Part shown: positions 45,052 to 53,720 of the stretch, piece after piece
Position numbering within the stretch: position 1 is the stretch's first letter
How the letters are laid out: every line of letters begins with the position of its first letter
Assembly (NCBI GenBank): GCA_028689675.1
Contig: JAQVCS010000004.1
Span: 1-64,000 of the forward strand
DNA length: 64,000 nt
Direction of reading: 5' to 3'
Origin: Desulfovibrionaceae bacterium
Lineage (GTDB): Bacteria > Desulfobacterota > Desulfovibrionia > Desulfovibrionales > Desulfovibrionaceae
Position numbers and translations under genes: made by a program
Notes under the pieces: model-generated
What the model saw: only the letters and a program-made list of their open reading frames with translations
What the model was told of the DNA's origin: nothing
Databases searched by the model: none

Positions 45052-46016
45052 AGCAAAGGCAACAGCCACAAGACCACAGGCAGTACCAGCACCAAGGCCG
45101 CCGTGCTGGTGAGCCAGCAGGTATTGGCCAAATCCAAATCGAGGCCGTACAAGGAAGGGGGCACAAGGGCATTCATAGCAACGGGCATGGACGAAAGCAC
45201 CAGCACCACTTGCAGGGGCAGCCCCCCTTCCACAGCCCCCAAGCCCAAATACCAAGCAAGCGCCGTAATGCAGCAAGGCGCAAGGGCAAATTTAATGCAC
45301 GCCACAGCCAACCACTGCCGTGTGTATGCCTTCATGCGCGAAAGCCGCAAGCTCATGCCTATACCCGTTAAAAAAAGTATGGTGGCAAGCAGCACCAGCC
45401 CGCTGGCCAGCGTGCCGCACCATGCAGGGCGGGGAAGCGCTGCCCAGCGCAGGGCAAAACCTGTACCCAAGGCCGCCAGCACCCACAAAAAAACAGGCTC
45501 GGCCAGCACAGCATACAGGGGCTTGCCGCCGCCAGCCTTTGCCGTTCCAAAAGAGCGCGCCACAGGCAGCCCCACGGCAAAATAGTAGACATCCTCACAC
45601 AGCCTGTACAAAGCCACAAGGGCAATAGTGCGCTCACCAAGGGCAAGCACACAAATAAGGCCGCCCAGCGCGCCAATATTGGTAAAGGTACCGCAGCAAA
45701 ACAGACTGCCAGTCTGGGCACGGTTCAAGTGTAAAAGACGGGCAGCCCCAAGCGCCAGCATGCCCCCAACCACCCAATTAGCAACACCAAGCAGGGGCAA
45801 AGCCAGCAAGCGGGCATCGGGCTGCGGCAAGCCCCACAAGGAAAGTAAAGCCGCACAAGGTATGCAGCCAAACAAGGCAAGCAATTGCATGCGCTGGCGC
45901 AAAACCGGCAACGAGCCCGAAAACACTATAAAGCCAGCCTCTACGCCACGGCGCAGGGTATAGCCAGCAGCAAGGCTGCCCACAATAAGCGCAAAGGTAA
46001 GGAACAGTGTTCCCAT
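45048..46016 (-). CDS. AEC-family transporter
   Basis: A 322-residue inner-membrane protein with about ten hydrophobic segments in two halves, matching the auxin efflux carrier (AEC) family, which in bacteria includes malate and malonate permeases. FTNIGALGG in the first half and SSMPVAMNALVPP in the second are the characteristic half-helix breaks. It lies 7 bases after the sigma-54 activator gene and is surely co-transcribed with it. The substrate is unknown. The stop codon comes from the end of repeat element copy d. Confidence 0.82.
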   Translation of the reverse strand: MGTLFLTFALIVGSLAAGYTLRRGVEAGFIVFSGSLPVLRQRMQLLALFGCIPCAALLSLWGLPQPDARLLALPLLGVANWVVGGMLALGAARLLHLNRAQTGSLFCCGTFTNIGALGGLICVLALGERTIALVALYRLCEDVYYFAVGLPVARSFGTAKAGGGKPLYAVLAEPVFLWVLAALGTGFALRWAALPRPAWCGTLASGLVLLATILFLTGIGMSLRLSRMKAYTRQWLAVACIKFALAPCCITALAWYLGLGAVEGGLPLQVVLVLSSMPVAMNALVPPSLYGLDLDLANTCWLTSTAALVLVLPVVLWLLPLL

Positions 46017-46023
46017 AGCAAAC

Positions 46024-47019
46024 CTATGCCTGCCGTTTTTTTAATTTTTCAATCAAGGTGGTGCGCTTAATGCCCAAAAAGGCTGCTGCCTGATTTTTTA
46101 TGCCGCCAGCCTGTGCAAGGGCTGCATCAATCAGGCTGTTTTCCATACTTTCCAAAAAATCTTTCAAGGTCATGCCTGTTGCGGCAAGCTGCTGCACCGT
46201 GGGCGGCACAAAGTCGGGCACGGCCGCGGGCGCAGCAGGCTGCCCTGCCCTTTTTCCCTGCATGGCAAGGGGCAAATCATGCACCTGCACAAGTGCCCCT
46301 TCGGTCAGCACGCTCAGGCGCTCCATGCAATTTTCCAGCTCGCGCACATTGCCCGGCCAAGCATAGGCCATAAGCAAGGCCTGCACCTCTGGCGAAAGGC
46401 GCAGCACAGCCCGCCCTTCTCTTTTGCAAAAAAATTGCAAAAAATGGCTGGCCAGCAAAAGAATATCTTCTCCACGTTCACGCAGCGGGGGCAAATGCAC
46501 GGGTATAACATTCAGCCGATAAAATAAATCTTCACGAAAACGCCCCGCCGCTACATCGGCCGCCAGATTACGGCTGGTTGCTGCCACAAGGCGCACGTCT
46601 ATTTTTTTGCCGCCCACCCCGCCCACGCGCTCAATAACTTTTTCTTGCAGCACACGCAGAATTTTTACTTGCAGGGCAATATCCATTTCGCCAATTTCAT
46701 CAAGAAATATCGTACCGCCATCGGCCTGTTCAAAACGCCCGGGGTAAGCACGCAGGGCATGGGTGAAAGCACCCTTCTCATGCCCAAACAGTTCCGATTC
46801 AAGCAATTCCCGCGGTATTGCCCCGCAATTGATGGGCACAAAAGGCATAGAAGCACGCTTGCTTTGCTGGTGCAGGGCGCGCACAAAAAGTTCCTTGCCC
46901 GTGCCCGACTCGCCCGTAATCAGCACGGTGCATTCTGTGGGGGCAACCTTGCGCAACAGGCTAAAAACCTCGCGCACAAGGCTGCTTTGCCCTATAATTG
47001 TGCTGTGCTCTGCCTCCAT
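46024..47019 (-). CDS. Sigma-54 activator lacking a sensor domain
   Basis: A 331-residue protein consisting only of the AAA+ domain (Walker A GESGTGKE, residues 36-43; FLDEIGEMD) and a C-terminal Fis-type helix-turn-helix (IKNQAAAFLGIKRTTLIEKLKK). There is no receiver, GAF or PAS domain. The sigma-54 contact loop reads GAFTHA (83-88) instead of GAFTGA; I have seen this variant in related activators, so it may still work. AGAGGG precedes the ATG. It lies upstream of, and nearly touching, the AEC transporter gene, which it may share a transcript with or regulate elsewhere. Confidence 0.88.
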   Translation of the reverse strand: MEAEHSTIIGQSSLVREVFSLLRKVAPTECTVLITGESGTGKELFVRALHQQSKRASMPFVPINCGAIPRELLESELFGHEKGAFTHALRAYPGRFEQADGGTIFLDEIGEMDIALQVKILRVLQEKVIERVGGVGGKKIDVRLVAATSRNLAADVAAGRFREDLFYRLNVIPVHLPPLRERGEDILLLASHFLQFFCKREGRAVLRLSPEVQALLMAYAWPGNVRELENCMERLSVLTEGALVQVHDLPLAMQGKRAGQPAAPAAVPDFVPPTVQQLAATGMTLKDFLESMENSLIDAALAQAGGIKNQAAAFLGIKRTTLIEKLKKRQA

Positions 47020-47042
47020 ACCGCCCTCTTTCTTTAGCTCTT

Positions 47043-47071
47043 TCTATACTGTCAATACACTGACACATCAA
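47043..47071 (-). promoter_or_regulatory. Promoter and dyad for the activator-transporter operon
   Basis: On the minus strand TTGATG (47066-47071) and TATAGA (47043-47048) are 17 bases apart. The spacer contains TGTCA-N6-TGACA (47050-47065), a CRP/FNR-type dyad. A bound protein would sit between the boxes and probably repress. The ATG lies 24 bases beyond the -10. Confidence 0.55.
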
Positions 47072-47162
47072 GAAAAGCTAGTGAAATGTCTTGAATTTCT
47101 TGCATACATAGTTCAAATTGAGAAAAGTATACTTGCCCCTGTGTCATTTTTTTGGAGCGTGC

Positions 47163-49691
47163 ATGAGTTCTTCCTTCCTTCCCGATGAAAACCACCTGCC
47201 TATTGATGGCCTGCTGCCTGCACTACAGCAGCATTTGACCGCACAAGCCTTGCTGGTGCTTTCTGCCCCCCCAGGGGCTGGCAAAACCACGCGCATTCCC
47301 CTTGCTTTGCTTACTGCCCCGTGGCTGGCAGGCAAGCAAATTATTATGCTTGAACCACGCCGTTTGGCGGCAAAGGCCGCGGCAAGGCGTATGGCCGCCA
47401 GCCTGAGCGAGCCCTGCGGGCAGCGTGTGGGCTATTGCATGCGCATGGAACGCTGCTTCAGCCCGCAAACGCGCATTCTGGTGGTGACCGAGGGCGTGCT
47501 GACGCGCATGCTGCACGATGACCCCGAGCTTGCCAAAGTGGGCTGCCTTATTTTTGACGAATTTCACGAGCGCTCATTGCATGCCGATGTGGGGCTGGCG
47601 CTGGCGTTGGAATGCCACCATGCTCTGCGGCCAGATTTGCGCCTGCTTGTGATGTCTGCCACGCTGGAAACTGAGGCTGTGGCAGCCCTGCTGGGGAATT
47701 GCCCTGTGTTGACCAGCCAAGGGCGGGCATACCCCGTAGCCTTACGCTATATGCCACCGCGCCCCAATGCCCGCGGTTTTATGCCGCGCATTGAAGAGCA
47801 GGTTGCGGCCGCCATTCTGCTCTTGCTGCGCGAGGAAGAAGGCAGCCTGCTCGCCTTTGTGCCCGGTGCGGGAGAAATTCGTGCTGTTCAAGCACTACTT
47901 GAAGAACAGTTACCGCCAGACGTGCAGCTTTACCCCCTGTATGGCGACCTGCCCCCAGCACAGCAAGATGCCGCCATTGCCCCAGCCGCGCCGCAGCAGC
48001 GTAAAGTGGTGCTGGCAACAGCCCTTGCCGAAACATCTCTGACCATTGAAGGCGTGCGCCTTGTGGTGGATAGCGGCCTTGCCCGCAGCCTGCGCTATGA
48101 CAGCAGCACGGGCATGAGCACCCTAGTAACCCAGCCCCTTTCTTTGGCACAGGCAGCACAAAGGGCAGGGCGAGCTGGGCGCACAGCAGCGGGGCTATGC
48201 CTGCGCCTGTGGAAAAGGGAAGAAGAAATAAACTTTCGCCCCCACTCTGCCCCCGAAATAAGCATGGCCGATTTAAGCCCTCTGTGCCTCAACCTTGCCG
48301 TGTGGGGGGCACAGCCCGAAAGCTTGGCATGGCTTACGCCGCCCCCTGCCAGCGCATTTGCCCATGCCCGCAACAGCTTGCAGGCCTTGCATGCGCTCGA
48401 TGCCCAAGGGCGCAGCACTGCCATGGGGCGCGCCATGCTGCGCCTGCCCCTGCACCCACGCCTTGCCTGCATGGTATTGCAAGCCAGCACACTGGGCTTT
48501 GCCGCCTGTGCCTGCTGCCTTGCGGCTTTGCTTGAAGAGCGAGATTGCCTGCCCGCTGCGGCTGGGCACACAAGCAGCGACATAGGCCTGCGCCTGCATG
48601 CTGTGTGTACAAACAGGCCACATACGGCCTTGGTTGCCCGCATTCGCCGTGCTGCCGAGCAGCTTTTCCGCCTTTGCGGCGGGCAGGGAGCGCTGTTTGA
48701 GCACGCTCTCCAGCAGGAAGAACAATGCGGGCTTTTGCTTAGCCTTGCTTGGCCAGAGCGCCTTGCCCAGCAATGCGGCGGCGGGCGTTTTCGCCTGCGC
48801 GGGGGGCGTGCTGCCAGCCTGCCCCAAACAGACCCCCTTGCCCGCGAAGCTTTTCTTGCCATTGCCACGCTGGATGCCGTGCGCGAGTGCATTTTTTTGG
48901 CCGCACCCATCAGCAAGGCCACGCTGGAACAATACTATGCAACCGAAATAAGCCAGCACGAGCTTGTGTACTGGGATGTGCGCGAAGAAGCCGTGCTGGC
49001 GCGGCAGCAGCATCAGCTTGGGGCATTACTGCTGCATGATGCCCCCCTAAGCACAGCAGATCCGCAAGCCCTTGCCCAAGCCCTGTGTGCTGGCATTCGC
49101 CACATGGGCATAGCCTGCCTGCCATGGACAAACACCCTGCGCCAATGGCAGGCGCGCGTGCTGCTGTTGCGCCAGCTCCAGCCCGAGCTCTGGCCTGATG
49201 TATGTGACGCCACCCTTGAAGCACAGCTTGAAGAATGGCTTGCCCCTTTCCTGACGCAATGCACACGCAAAAGCCACTTAAAACAGTGCGACCTCAAGGC
49301 CGCATTGCACAGCCTGCTCAGCTATCAGCAAGGGCGCGATTTGGAAAAATTAGCACCAGAGCGGCTTATTGTGCCCTCTGGCTCAAGCATCAGCATTGAT
49401 TATTGCCAACAGGGGCATCCTGTTCTGGCGGCTAAGCTGCAAGAGCTTTTTGGCTGGGAAGAAAGCCCGCGCATTGCTGGCGGCGCTGTGCCCCTTACCC
49501 TGTACCTAAATTCCCCAGCAGGCCGCCCCCTGCAAATTACCCAAGACTTGGGGCACTTTTGGCGTAATGGCTATGCGCAGGTGCGTGCCGATATGCGCGG
49601 ACGCTACCCCAAGCACCCATGGCCAGAAAAGCCCTTGCAGGCACAGGCTACCAAGTTAACCAAGAAAAAGCTGGAAGCCCTGCACAAATAG
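47163..49691 (+). CDS. hrpB: ATP-dependent helicase HrpB
   Basis: An 842-residue DEAH-family RNA helicase of unknown cellular task. The motifs are in order: LSAPPGAGKTTRIP (motif I), LEPRRLAAKAAARRMA (Ia), DEFHERSLHAD (II), VMSATLE (III), and RAGRAGRTAAG (VI), then the HA2 region and the HrpB C-terminal domain (LQITQDLGHFWRNGYAQVRADMRGRYPKHPWPE). GGAG precedes the ATG at 47163; the longer frame to 47118 lacks a ribosome site. Its stop codon TAG is the first triplet of repeat element family 1 copy C. Confidence 0.94.
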   Translation: MSSSFLPDENHLPIDGLLPALQQHLTAQALLVLSAPPGAGKTTRIPLALLTAPWLAGKQIIMLEPRRLAAKAAARRMAASLSEPCGQRVGYCMRMERCFSPQTRILVVTEGVLTRMLHDDPELAKVGCLIFDEFHERSLHADVGLALALECHHALRPDLRLLVMSATLETEAVAALLGNCPVLTSQGRAYPVALRYMPPRPNARGFMPRIEEQVAAAILLLLREEEGSLLAFVPGAGEIRAVQALLEEQLPPDVQLYPLYGDLPPAQQDAAIAPAAPQQRKVVLATALAETSLTIEGVRLVVDSGLARSLRYDSSTGMSTLVTQPLSLAQAAQRAGRAGRTAAGLCLRLWKREEEINFRPHSAPEISMADLSPLCLNLAVWGAQPESLAWLTPPPASAFAHARNSLQALHALDAQGRSTAMGRAMLRLPLHPRLACMVLQASTLGFAACACCLAALLEERDCLPAAAGHTSSDIGLRLHAVCTNRPHTALVARIRRAAEQLFRLCGGQGALFEHALQQEEQCGLLLSLAWPERLAQQCGGGRFRLRGGRAASLPQTDPLAREAFLAIATLDAVRECIFLAAPISKATLEQYYATEISQHELVYWDVREEAVLARQQHQLGALLLHDAPLSTADPQALAQALCAGIRHMGIACLPWTNTLRQWQARVLLLRQLQPELWPDVCDATLEAQLEEWLAPFLTQCTRKSHLKQCDLKAALHSLLSYQQGRDLEKLAPERLIVPSGSSISIDYCQQGHPVLAAKLQELFGWEESPRIAGGAVPLTLYLNSPAGRPLQITQDLGHFWRNGYAQVRADMRGRYPKHPWPEKPLQAQATKLTKKKLEALHK

Positions 49692-49756
49692 AGCAGATTC
49701 ACTTTCAAAGCTCACGCAGCGGGGAAGTGCATTCCCTTTGTGCGTATAGAGCATTG
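49689..49756 (+). repeat. Truncated inverted-repeat element, family 1, copy C
   Basis: TAGAGCAGATTCACTTTCAA matches copy A closely and begins with the hrpB stop codon. GGGGAAGTGCATTCCC follows as in copy B. The second half (GCAAGG...CCTTGC hairpin) is missing and is replaced by a tail ending TAGAGCATTG, the first of the three direct repeats at 49729-49878. Confidence 0.65.
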
Positions 49757-49878
49757 CGCGATTATGGGCTTGAATAATGAACTGGCGCAGCATTCCCTTT
49801 GTGCGTATAGAGCATTGTCACACACCTATGACAGCATACGGCAAAAGCTCGCATTCCCCTTGTGCGTATAGAGCATTG
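49729..49878 (+). CRISPR. CRISPR-like array: three 28-nt repeats, two 33-nt spacers (uncertain)
   Basis: Repeats lie at 49729-49756, 49790-49817 and 49851-49878. They start GCATTCCC, continue TTTGTGCGTATAG and end AGCATTG; the third differs by one base (C for T at position 9). The period is exactly 61 bp both times. The two spacers (49757-49789 and 49818-49850) are 33 nt each and unrelated. These dimensions match type I-E arrays. Against a true CRISPR: no cas gene in the window, no dyad in the repeat, only three repeats, and the first repeat is part of mobile-element copy C. The call is therefore structural only. Confidence 0.35.
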
Positions 49879-50087
49879 CCTGTGCCCTGCGCTGCGTACA
49901 GAATATTTTAACGGGCAACACCCTGCACACAGCGACAGCATGATACTCCAGCATACGGCAATGCCCATTCCATGCCCCAAGCCACAGGCAAACAGCGCCG
50001 CAGCAGCCCTGCTGTGCTAAGCCTACGCTGCGCCCTGCCCCGCCCCCTGTTTGTAAGCTCTTGGGCTGTGCAGGCAGGATAGCACGC

Positions 50088-50128
50088 ATAAAGAAGCCTC
50101 TGTACAGAGAGTACAGAGGCTTCTTTAT
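50088..50128. terminator. Strong bidirectional terminator
   Basis: Eighteen-base arms (50088-50105 and 50111-50128; core AAAGAAGCCTCTGTAC) pair perfectly around AGAGA. It terminates ugd on the minus strand. Confidence 0.85.
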
Positions 50129-50191
50129 CAATAAACTACAGGCTGTTGTGCCTATGCAGGGCTTGCAGCCAGTATAGCTGCCTGTGCTACG

Positions 50192-51526
50192 CTACTCAGG
50201 CTTTTTGCCCACACAGAAATAGGCAAAGCCATGGCGCGCCACGGTTTGGGCATTAAATAAATTGCGCCCGTCAAAAAGCACTGGAGCATTCAAAGCACTG
50301 TGCATACGCCCAAAGTCGGGATTGCGGAATTGATTCCATTCCGTCACCACCAGCAGGGCGTCTGCCCCCTCGCAAGGGGCATATTGATCATCTACAATTT
50401 CAACAAGGGCATTATCTTTCAACAAATTACGGGCATTGGCATGTGCCACAGGGTCGTAAGCACGAATTTTCATGCCCGCGGCGGTCAAGTCGGCAATGAT
50501 AGAAAGCGAGGCCGCTTCGCGCATGTCGTCTGTATTCGCCTTAAAAGCCAAACCCCACAGAGCAAGGGTTTTGCCCTTCACGCCACCCTGCGGCTCAAAG
50601 TATTCTATAATGCGCTTGGCCATAGAACGCTTTTGGCGGGCATTGACCCCTTCCACAGCATTCAGCAGCATGGGCTCAACGCCTGCTTCTGTGGCGGTGC
50701 GAATAAGCGCCTTCACATCTTTGGGGAAACAAGAGCCGCCATAGCCCACCCCGGGGTAAATAAATTGATAGCCAATGCGGGAATCGGAGCCAATGCCCGT
50801 GCGTACTTCACGCACATCAGCACCAACTTTTTCGCACACCGTGGCAATTTCATTGATAAAGGATATTTTTGTTGCCAGCATACAGTTGGCGGCATATTTG
50901 GTCATTTCTGCGCTGCGCACGCTCATGATAATAAGCTTTTCGCGCGTGCGGGCAAAGGGGGCATAGAGCTCGTGCATAACAGCGGCGGCATGGTCAGACT
51001 CTGTGCCAATCACCACGCGGTCTGGCTTCATAAAGTCAATAATGGCGTCGCCTTCTTTCAAAAACTCGGGGTTGGAAACAACCTCAAAGTCAAAGCGCAC
51101 GCCGCGCTTTGCCAAGGCCGCCGCCACAGTGGCACGCACTTTATCGGCAGTGCCCACAGGCACGGTGGATTTATCAACAATAACCAAAGCATTGTTCATA
51201 AATTCACCAATATTGGCAGCTACTTGCAGCACATATTGCAAATCGCACGAGCCGTCTTCCTGCGGAGGTGTGCCCACACAAATAAAAGCGCACTCTGCCC
51301 CTTTAAGCCCTTCAGCAAGGTCTGTGGTAAAGTGCAAACGCCCTTCGGCATAGCTGCGCTTTACCATAGGCTCAAGGCCGGGCTCAAAAATATGCACATA
51401 GCCGCTTTTTAATTTTTCAACCACGGCTGGGTTCACATCAACGCAGGTAACCGTATTGCCCATTTCAGCAAAACAGGCAGCACTTACCAAACCAACATAG
51501 CCAGTTCCTATAATACAAAGTTTCAT
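50192..51526 (-). CDS. ugd: UDP-glucose 6-dehydrogenase
   Basis: Oxidises UDP-glucose to UDP-glucuronate with two NAD, feeding surface polysaccharide synthesis. The 444-residue protein has the Rossmann start MKLCIIGTGYVGLVSAACFAEMG, SNPEFLKEGDAIIDFMKPDRVVIG, the catalytic-cysteine motif GYGGSCFPKDVKAL and a C-terminal UDP-binding domain. AAGGAATAA precedes the ATG at 51526; upstream in-frame codons to 51676 lie in the shared promoter region. It is alone on the minus strand, divergent from acpS. No glycosyltransferase genes accompany it. Confidence 0.95.
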   Translation of the reverse strand: MKLCIIGTGYVGLVSAACFAEMGNTVTCVDVNPAVVEKLKSGYVHIFEPGLEPMVKRSYAEGRLHFTTDLAEGLKGAECAFICVGTPPQEDGSCDLQYVLQVAANIGEFMNNALVIVDKSTVPVGTADKVRATVAAALAKRGVRFDFEVVSNPEFLKEGDAIIDFMKPDRVVIGTESDHAAAVMHELYAPFARTREKLIIMSVRSAEMTKYAANCMLATKISFINEIATVCEKVGADVREVRTGIGSDSRIGYQFIYPGVGYGGSCFPKDVKALIRTATEAGVEPMLLNAVEGVNARQKRSMAKRIIEYFEPQGGVKGKTLALWGLAFKANTDDMREAASLSIIADLTAAGMKIRAYDPVAHANARNLLKDNALVEIVDDQYAPCEGADALLVVTEWNQFRNPDFGRMHSALNAPVLFDGRNLFNAQTVARHGFAYFCVGKKPE

Positions 51527-51685
51527 AATTATTCCTTTTTCAGCGCACAAGCCTAACGTTTTCTCATTCTTTTTCAGTGCGCAGGGCAAGCCAGTCAGGC
51601 CATAAGTCTCTTGACGGCAATGCTTTCTCTCGTCAAACTGAAGGTCTTCTATATCGTGAATAGTGCTGATAGGCAAGGGGTGAGT

Positions 51686-52057
51686 ATGATAGCAGGTTTA
51701 GGCATAGATGTGGTGGAAATTGGCCGCATTCAACAATCATTAACACGCTTTGGCGGGCATTTTCTGCACCGCGTGCTGACCGAAAAAGAAAGAGCTGCCC
51801 TGCCCGTCAGCCCAGCAAGCTATGTTGCCGCACGTTTTGCCGCCAAAGAGGCTGCTGTAAAAGCGCTGGGCACAGGCTTTGCCCAAGGCATTACCTTGCA
51901 GGATGTGGAAATAAGTAATGGGCAGAATGGTGAGCCGCATATCTGCCTGTACGGGGCAGCATTGCTGCGTATGCAGGCTTTGGGCGCAAAGCATATTCAT
52001 GTTAGCCTTACCCACAGCCGACAAACAGCCGCCGCCGTGGTTATTCTTGAAGCATAA
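51686..52057 (+). CDS. acpS: Holo-[acyl-carrier-protein] synthase
   Basis: A 123-residue enzyme that transfers 4'-phosphopantetheine from CoA to ACP. It begins MIAGLGIDVVEIGRIQQSL, with the metal-binding Asp, and has the second motif RFAAKEAAVKALG near residues 51-63, and SLTHSRQTAAAVVI at the end. AAGGGG precedes the ATG at 51686; a GTG two codons earlier is possible. It heads the acpS-nnr-tsaE-lysC-cimA run, which is conserved in Desulfovibrio. Confidence 0.94.
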   Translation: MIAGLGIDVVEIGRIQQSLTRFGGHFLHRVLTEKERAALPVSPASYVAARFAAKEAAVKALGTGFAQGITLQDVEISNGQNGEPHICLYGAALLRMQALGAKHIHVSLTHSRQTAAAVVILEA

Positions 52058-52073
52058 CTTGAAGGAATTGCCC

Positions 52074-53696
52074 ATGAACAGGCTTTTTGAATATTGCCCC
52101 CTGCCTACAGCCCAGCAAATGCGGCAGTGGGATGCTGGCGCGGCAGAGGCTGGCCTGCCCACGCTGCTGCTTATGGAAAATGCCGCTCATGCCGCGCTGG
52201 AGGTCTTGCAGCAATGCACTGGCGCTGTGCGGGGTAAAACAGTGTGGCTTACCATGGGCAGCGGCAACAATGGCGGGGATGCCGCAGCGCTGGCACGCCT
52301 GCTTGATGATGCTGGGGCATACCCCTTGCTTTTGCACAGCAAGCCCCTGCATGCCTACACTGGCGCGGCTGGCAAGCACCTAAAGTTGGCGCGGGCGGCT
52401 GGCATTGCCTGCTGCCCCGTGGCGCGCCACCCATGGAATGGCAGGCCGCCGCATATTCTTATTGACGGGCTGCTGGGCACAGGCCTGCAAGGGGCAATGC
52501 GCCCTGCCTCGGCTGCTGTGGTGGCGCAGTGCAATGCCCTGCGTGCGCATTCGTTTATTCTTGCCCTTGATATTCCTTCGGGCATGGAAAGCCTGAACGG
52601 CCTGCCCTGCCCCGATGCTGTGCGCGCCCACGCCACGGTGACATTTGAAGCGGCCAAGCCTGCCCTCATGCTGCCGCATGCTGCCGCTTTTACTGGGCAG
52701 GTATACACGCGCCCTGTGGGCATTCCCCGCCGTGTGCGGGCAGCCCTGCCCCCTGCCTATTATGGTATTGTGCCTGCCTGCGCTGCACTGCTGCCCGCAC
52801 CAGCAGCCCAAAGCCACAAAAACAGCTTTGGGCATGTGCTTGTGCTGGGCGGTGCTGAGGGTATGCGCGGCGCGGCGCATTTGGCAGCCCGCGCGGCTTT
52901 GCGCTCTGGCTGCGGGCTGGTCAGCATTGCCGCCCCTCATGGGGAACAAGGCAGTGCCTGTGCCGAGCTGCGCCTCGATATTCCCGACATTATGACTCTG
53001 CCCCTGCACAGTACATGGTGGCCAGAGCAACTGCCCAGCGCGTGGCAACAGGCTCTGCTTGCCAGCAATGCCGTGGTGCTGGGGCCGGGCATGGGGCGCA
53101 GCCCGCAGGCAGCAGCCCTGTGTGCCGCCGTGCTGGCGCTGCCGCAGCGCCCCCGTGCCGTGGTGGATGCCGATGCCCTCTTTGCCCTTGCCCATGCTGC
53201 CCCCTTGCTTGCCCCCCACCTGCGTGCAGACGATTGCATCACCCCGCACCCAGGGGAAGCCGCCCGCCTGCTTGGCATAAGCAACACTGCCGTGCAGGCC
53301 GACCGTTTTGCCGCCCACCAAGCCTTGCAGCAGCGCTATGGCTGCCTGTGTGTGCTGAAAGGGGCAGGCACGCTGGTGGGCAGCGCTGGGCAACCCTGCG
53401 GCATTGCTCCCTATGCTGTGCCCAACCTTGCTTTGGCAGGCTCGGGGGATATTCTAGCAGGCTGCATAGCCTCGCTTATGGCGCAGGGCATGGAAACAAC
53501 GCTGGCCACGGCACTGGCTGTGCTGCTGCATGCCACAGCAGGCACTCTGCTGGCAAAAGCATACCCGCAGCGCGGCAACCTTTCACGCGATACAGCCGAT
53601 GCCTTGCCCGCCGCCAGAGCTTTTTTGCACAGCGGCAGCCTTTCACAAAATAGGGTCGATACGCTGCCCCCTGCCAGCACTTTTTTACAAAATTGA
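52074..53696 (+). CDS. nnr: Bifunctional NAD(P)H-hydrate repair enzyme
   Basis: A 540-residue fusion repairing damaged NAD(P)H. The N-terminal epimerase domain (YjeF_N, about 1-225) has MRQWDAGAAEAGLPTLLLMENAA and GSGNNGGDAAALARLL. The C-terminal ADP-dependent dehydratase (about 235-490) has FGHVLVLGGAEGMRGAAHLAA, VVLGPGMGRS, HPGEAARLLG and NLALAGSGDILAGCIASLMAQG. GAAGGA precedes the ATG at 52074, 16 bases after acpS. The last 40 residues are an imperfect tandem pair of about 20 residues each (GNLSRDTADALPAARAFLHS and GSLSQNRVDTLPPASTFLQN), unlike the usual family end. Confidence 0.92.
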   Translation: MNRLFEYCPLPTAQQMRQWDAGAAEAGLPTLLLMENAAHAALEVLQQCTGAVRGKTVWLTMGSGNNGGDAAALARLLDDAGAYPLLLHSKPLHAYTGAAGKHLKLARAAGIACCPVARHPWNGRPPHILIDGLLGTGLQGAMRPASAAVVAQCNALRAHSFILALDIPSGMESLNGLPCPDAVRAHATVTFEAAKPALMLPHAAAFTGQVYTRPVGIPRRVRAALPPAYYGIVPACAALLPAPAAQSHKNSFGHVLVLGGAEGMRGAAHLAARAALRSGCGLVSIAAPHGEQGSACAELRLDIPDIMTLPLHSTWWPEQLPSAWQQALLASNAVVLGPGMGRSPQAAALCAAVLALPQRPRAVVDADALFALAHAAPLLAPHLRADDCITPHPGEAARLLGISNTAVQADRFAAHQALQQRYGCLCVLKGAGTLVGSAGQPCGIAPYAVPNLALAGSGDILAGCIASLMAQGMETTLATALAVLLHATAGTLLAKAYPQRGNLSRDTADALPAARAFLHSGSLSQNRVDTLPPASTFLQN

Positions 53697-53720
53697 ATAT
53701 ATTGAATAAGAAGGATTGCT

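Larger units (their letters stand above)
49692..50191. other. Intergenic region hrpB/ugd
   Basis: Convergent gap of 500 bp. It holds element copy C, the three-repeat array (49729-49878), GC-rich sequence with no gene (49880-50080) and the strong ugd terminator (50088-50128). Confidence 0.6.

Noticed and set aside
47163-49691. hrpB as a Cas3-like or defence helicase because of the array behind it
   Set aside because: Its motifs and C-terminal domain are those of ordinary HrpB; there is no HD nuclease.
49950-49975. A fourth repeat of the CRISPR-like array
   Set aside because: CAGCATACGGCA recurs there from the second spacer and is followed by CCATTCC, but it is out of phase with the 61-bp period and does not match the repeat.
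51611-51639. TTGACG...CGTCAA as a promoter or operator before acpS
   Set aside because: The -10 candidate is poor (CAAACT), and the inverted hexamers are 14 bases apart, which is easily chance.
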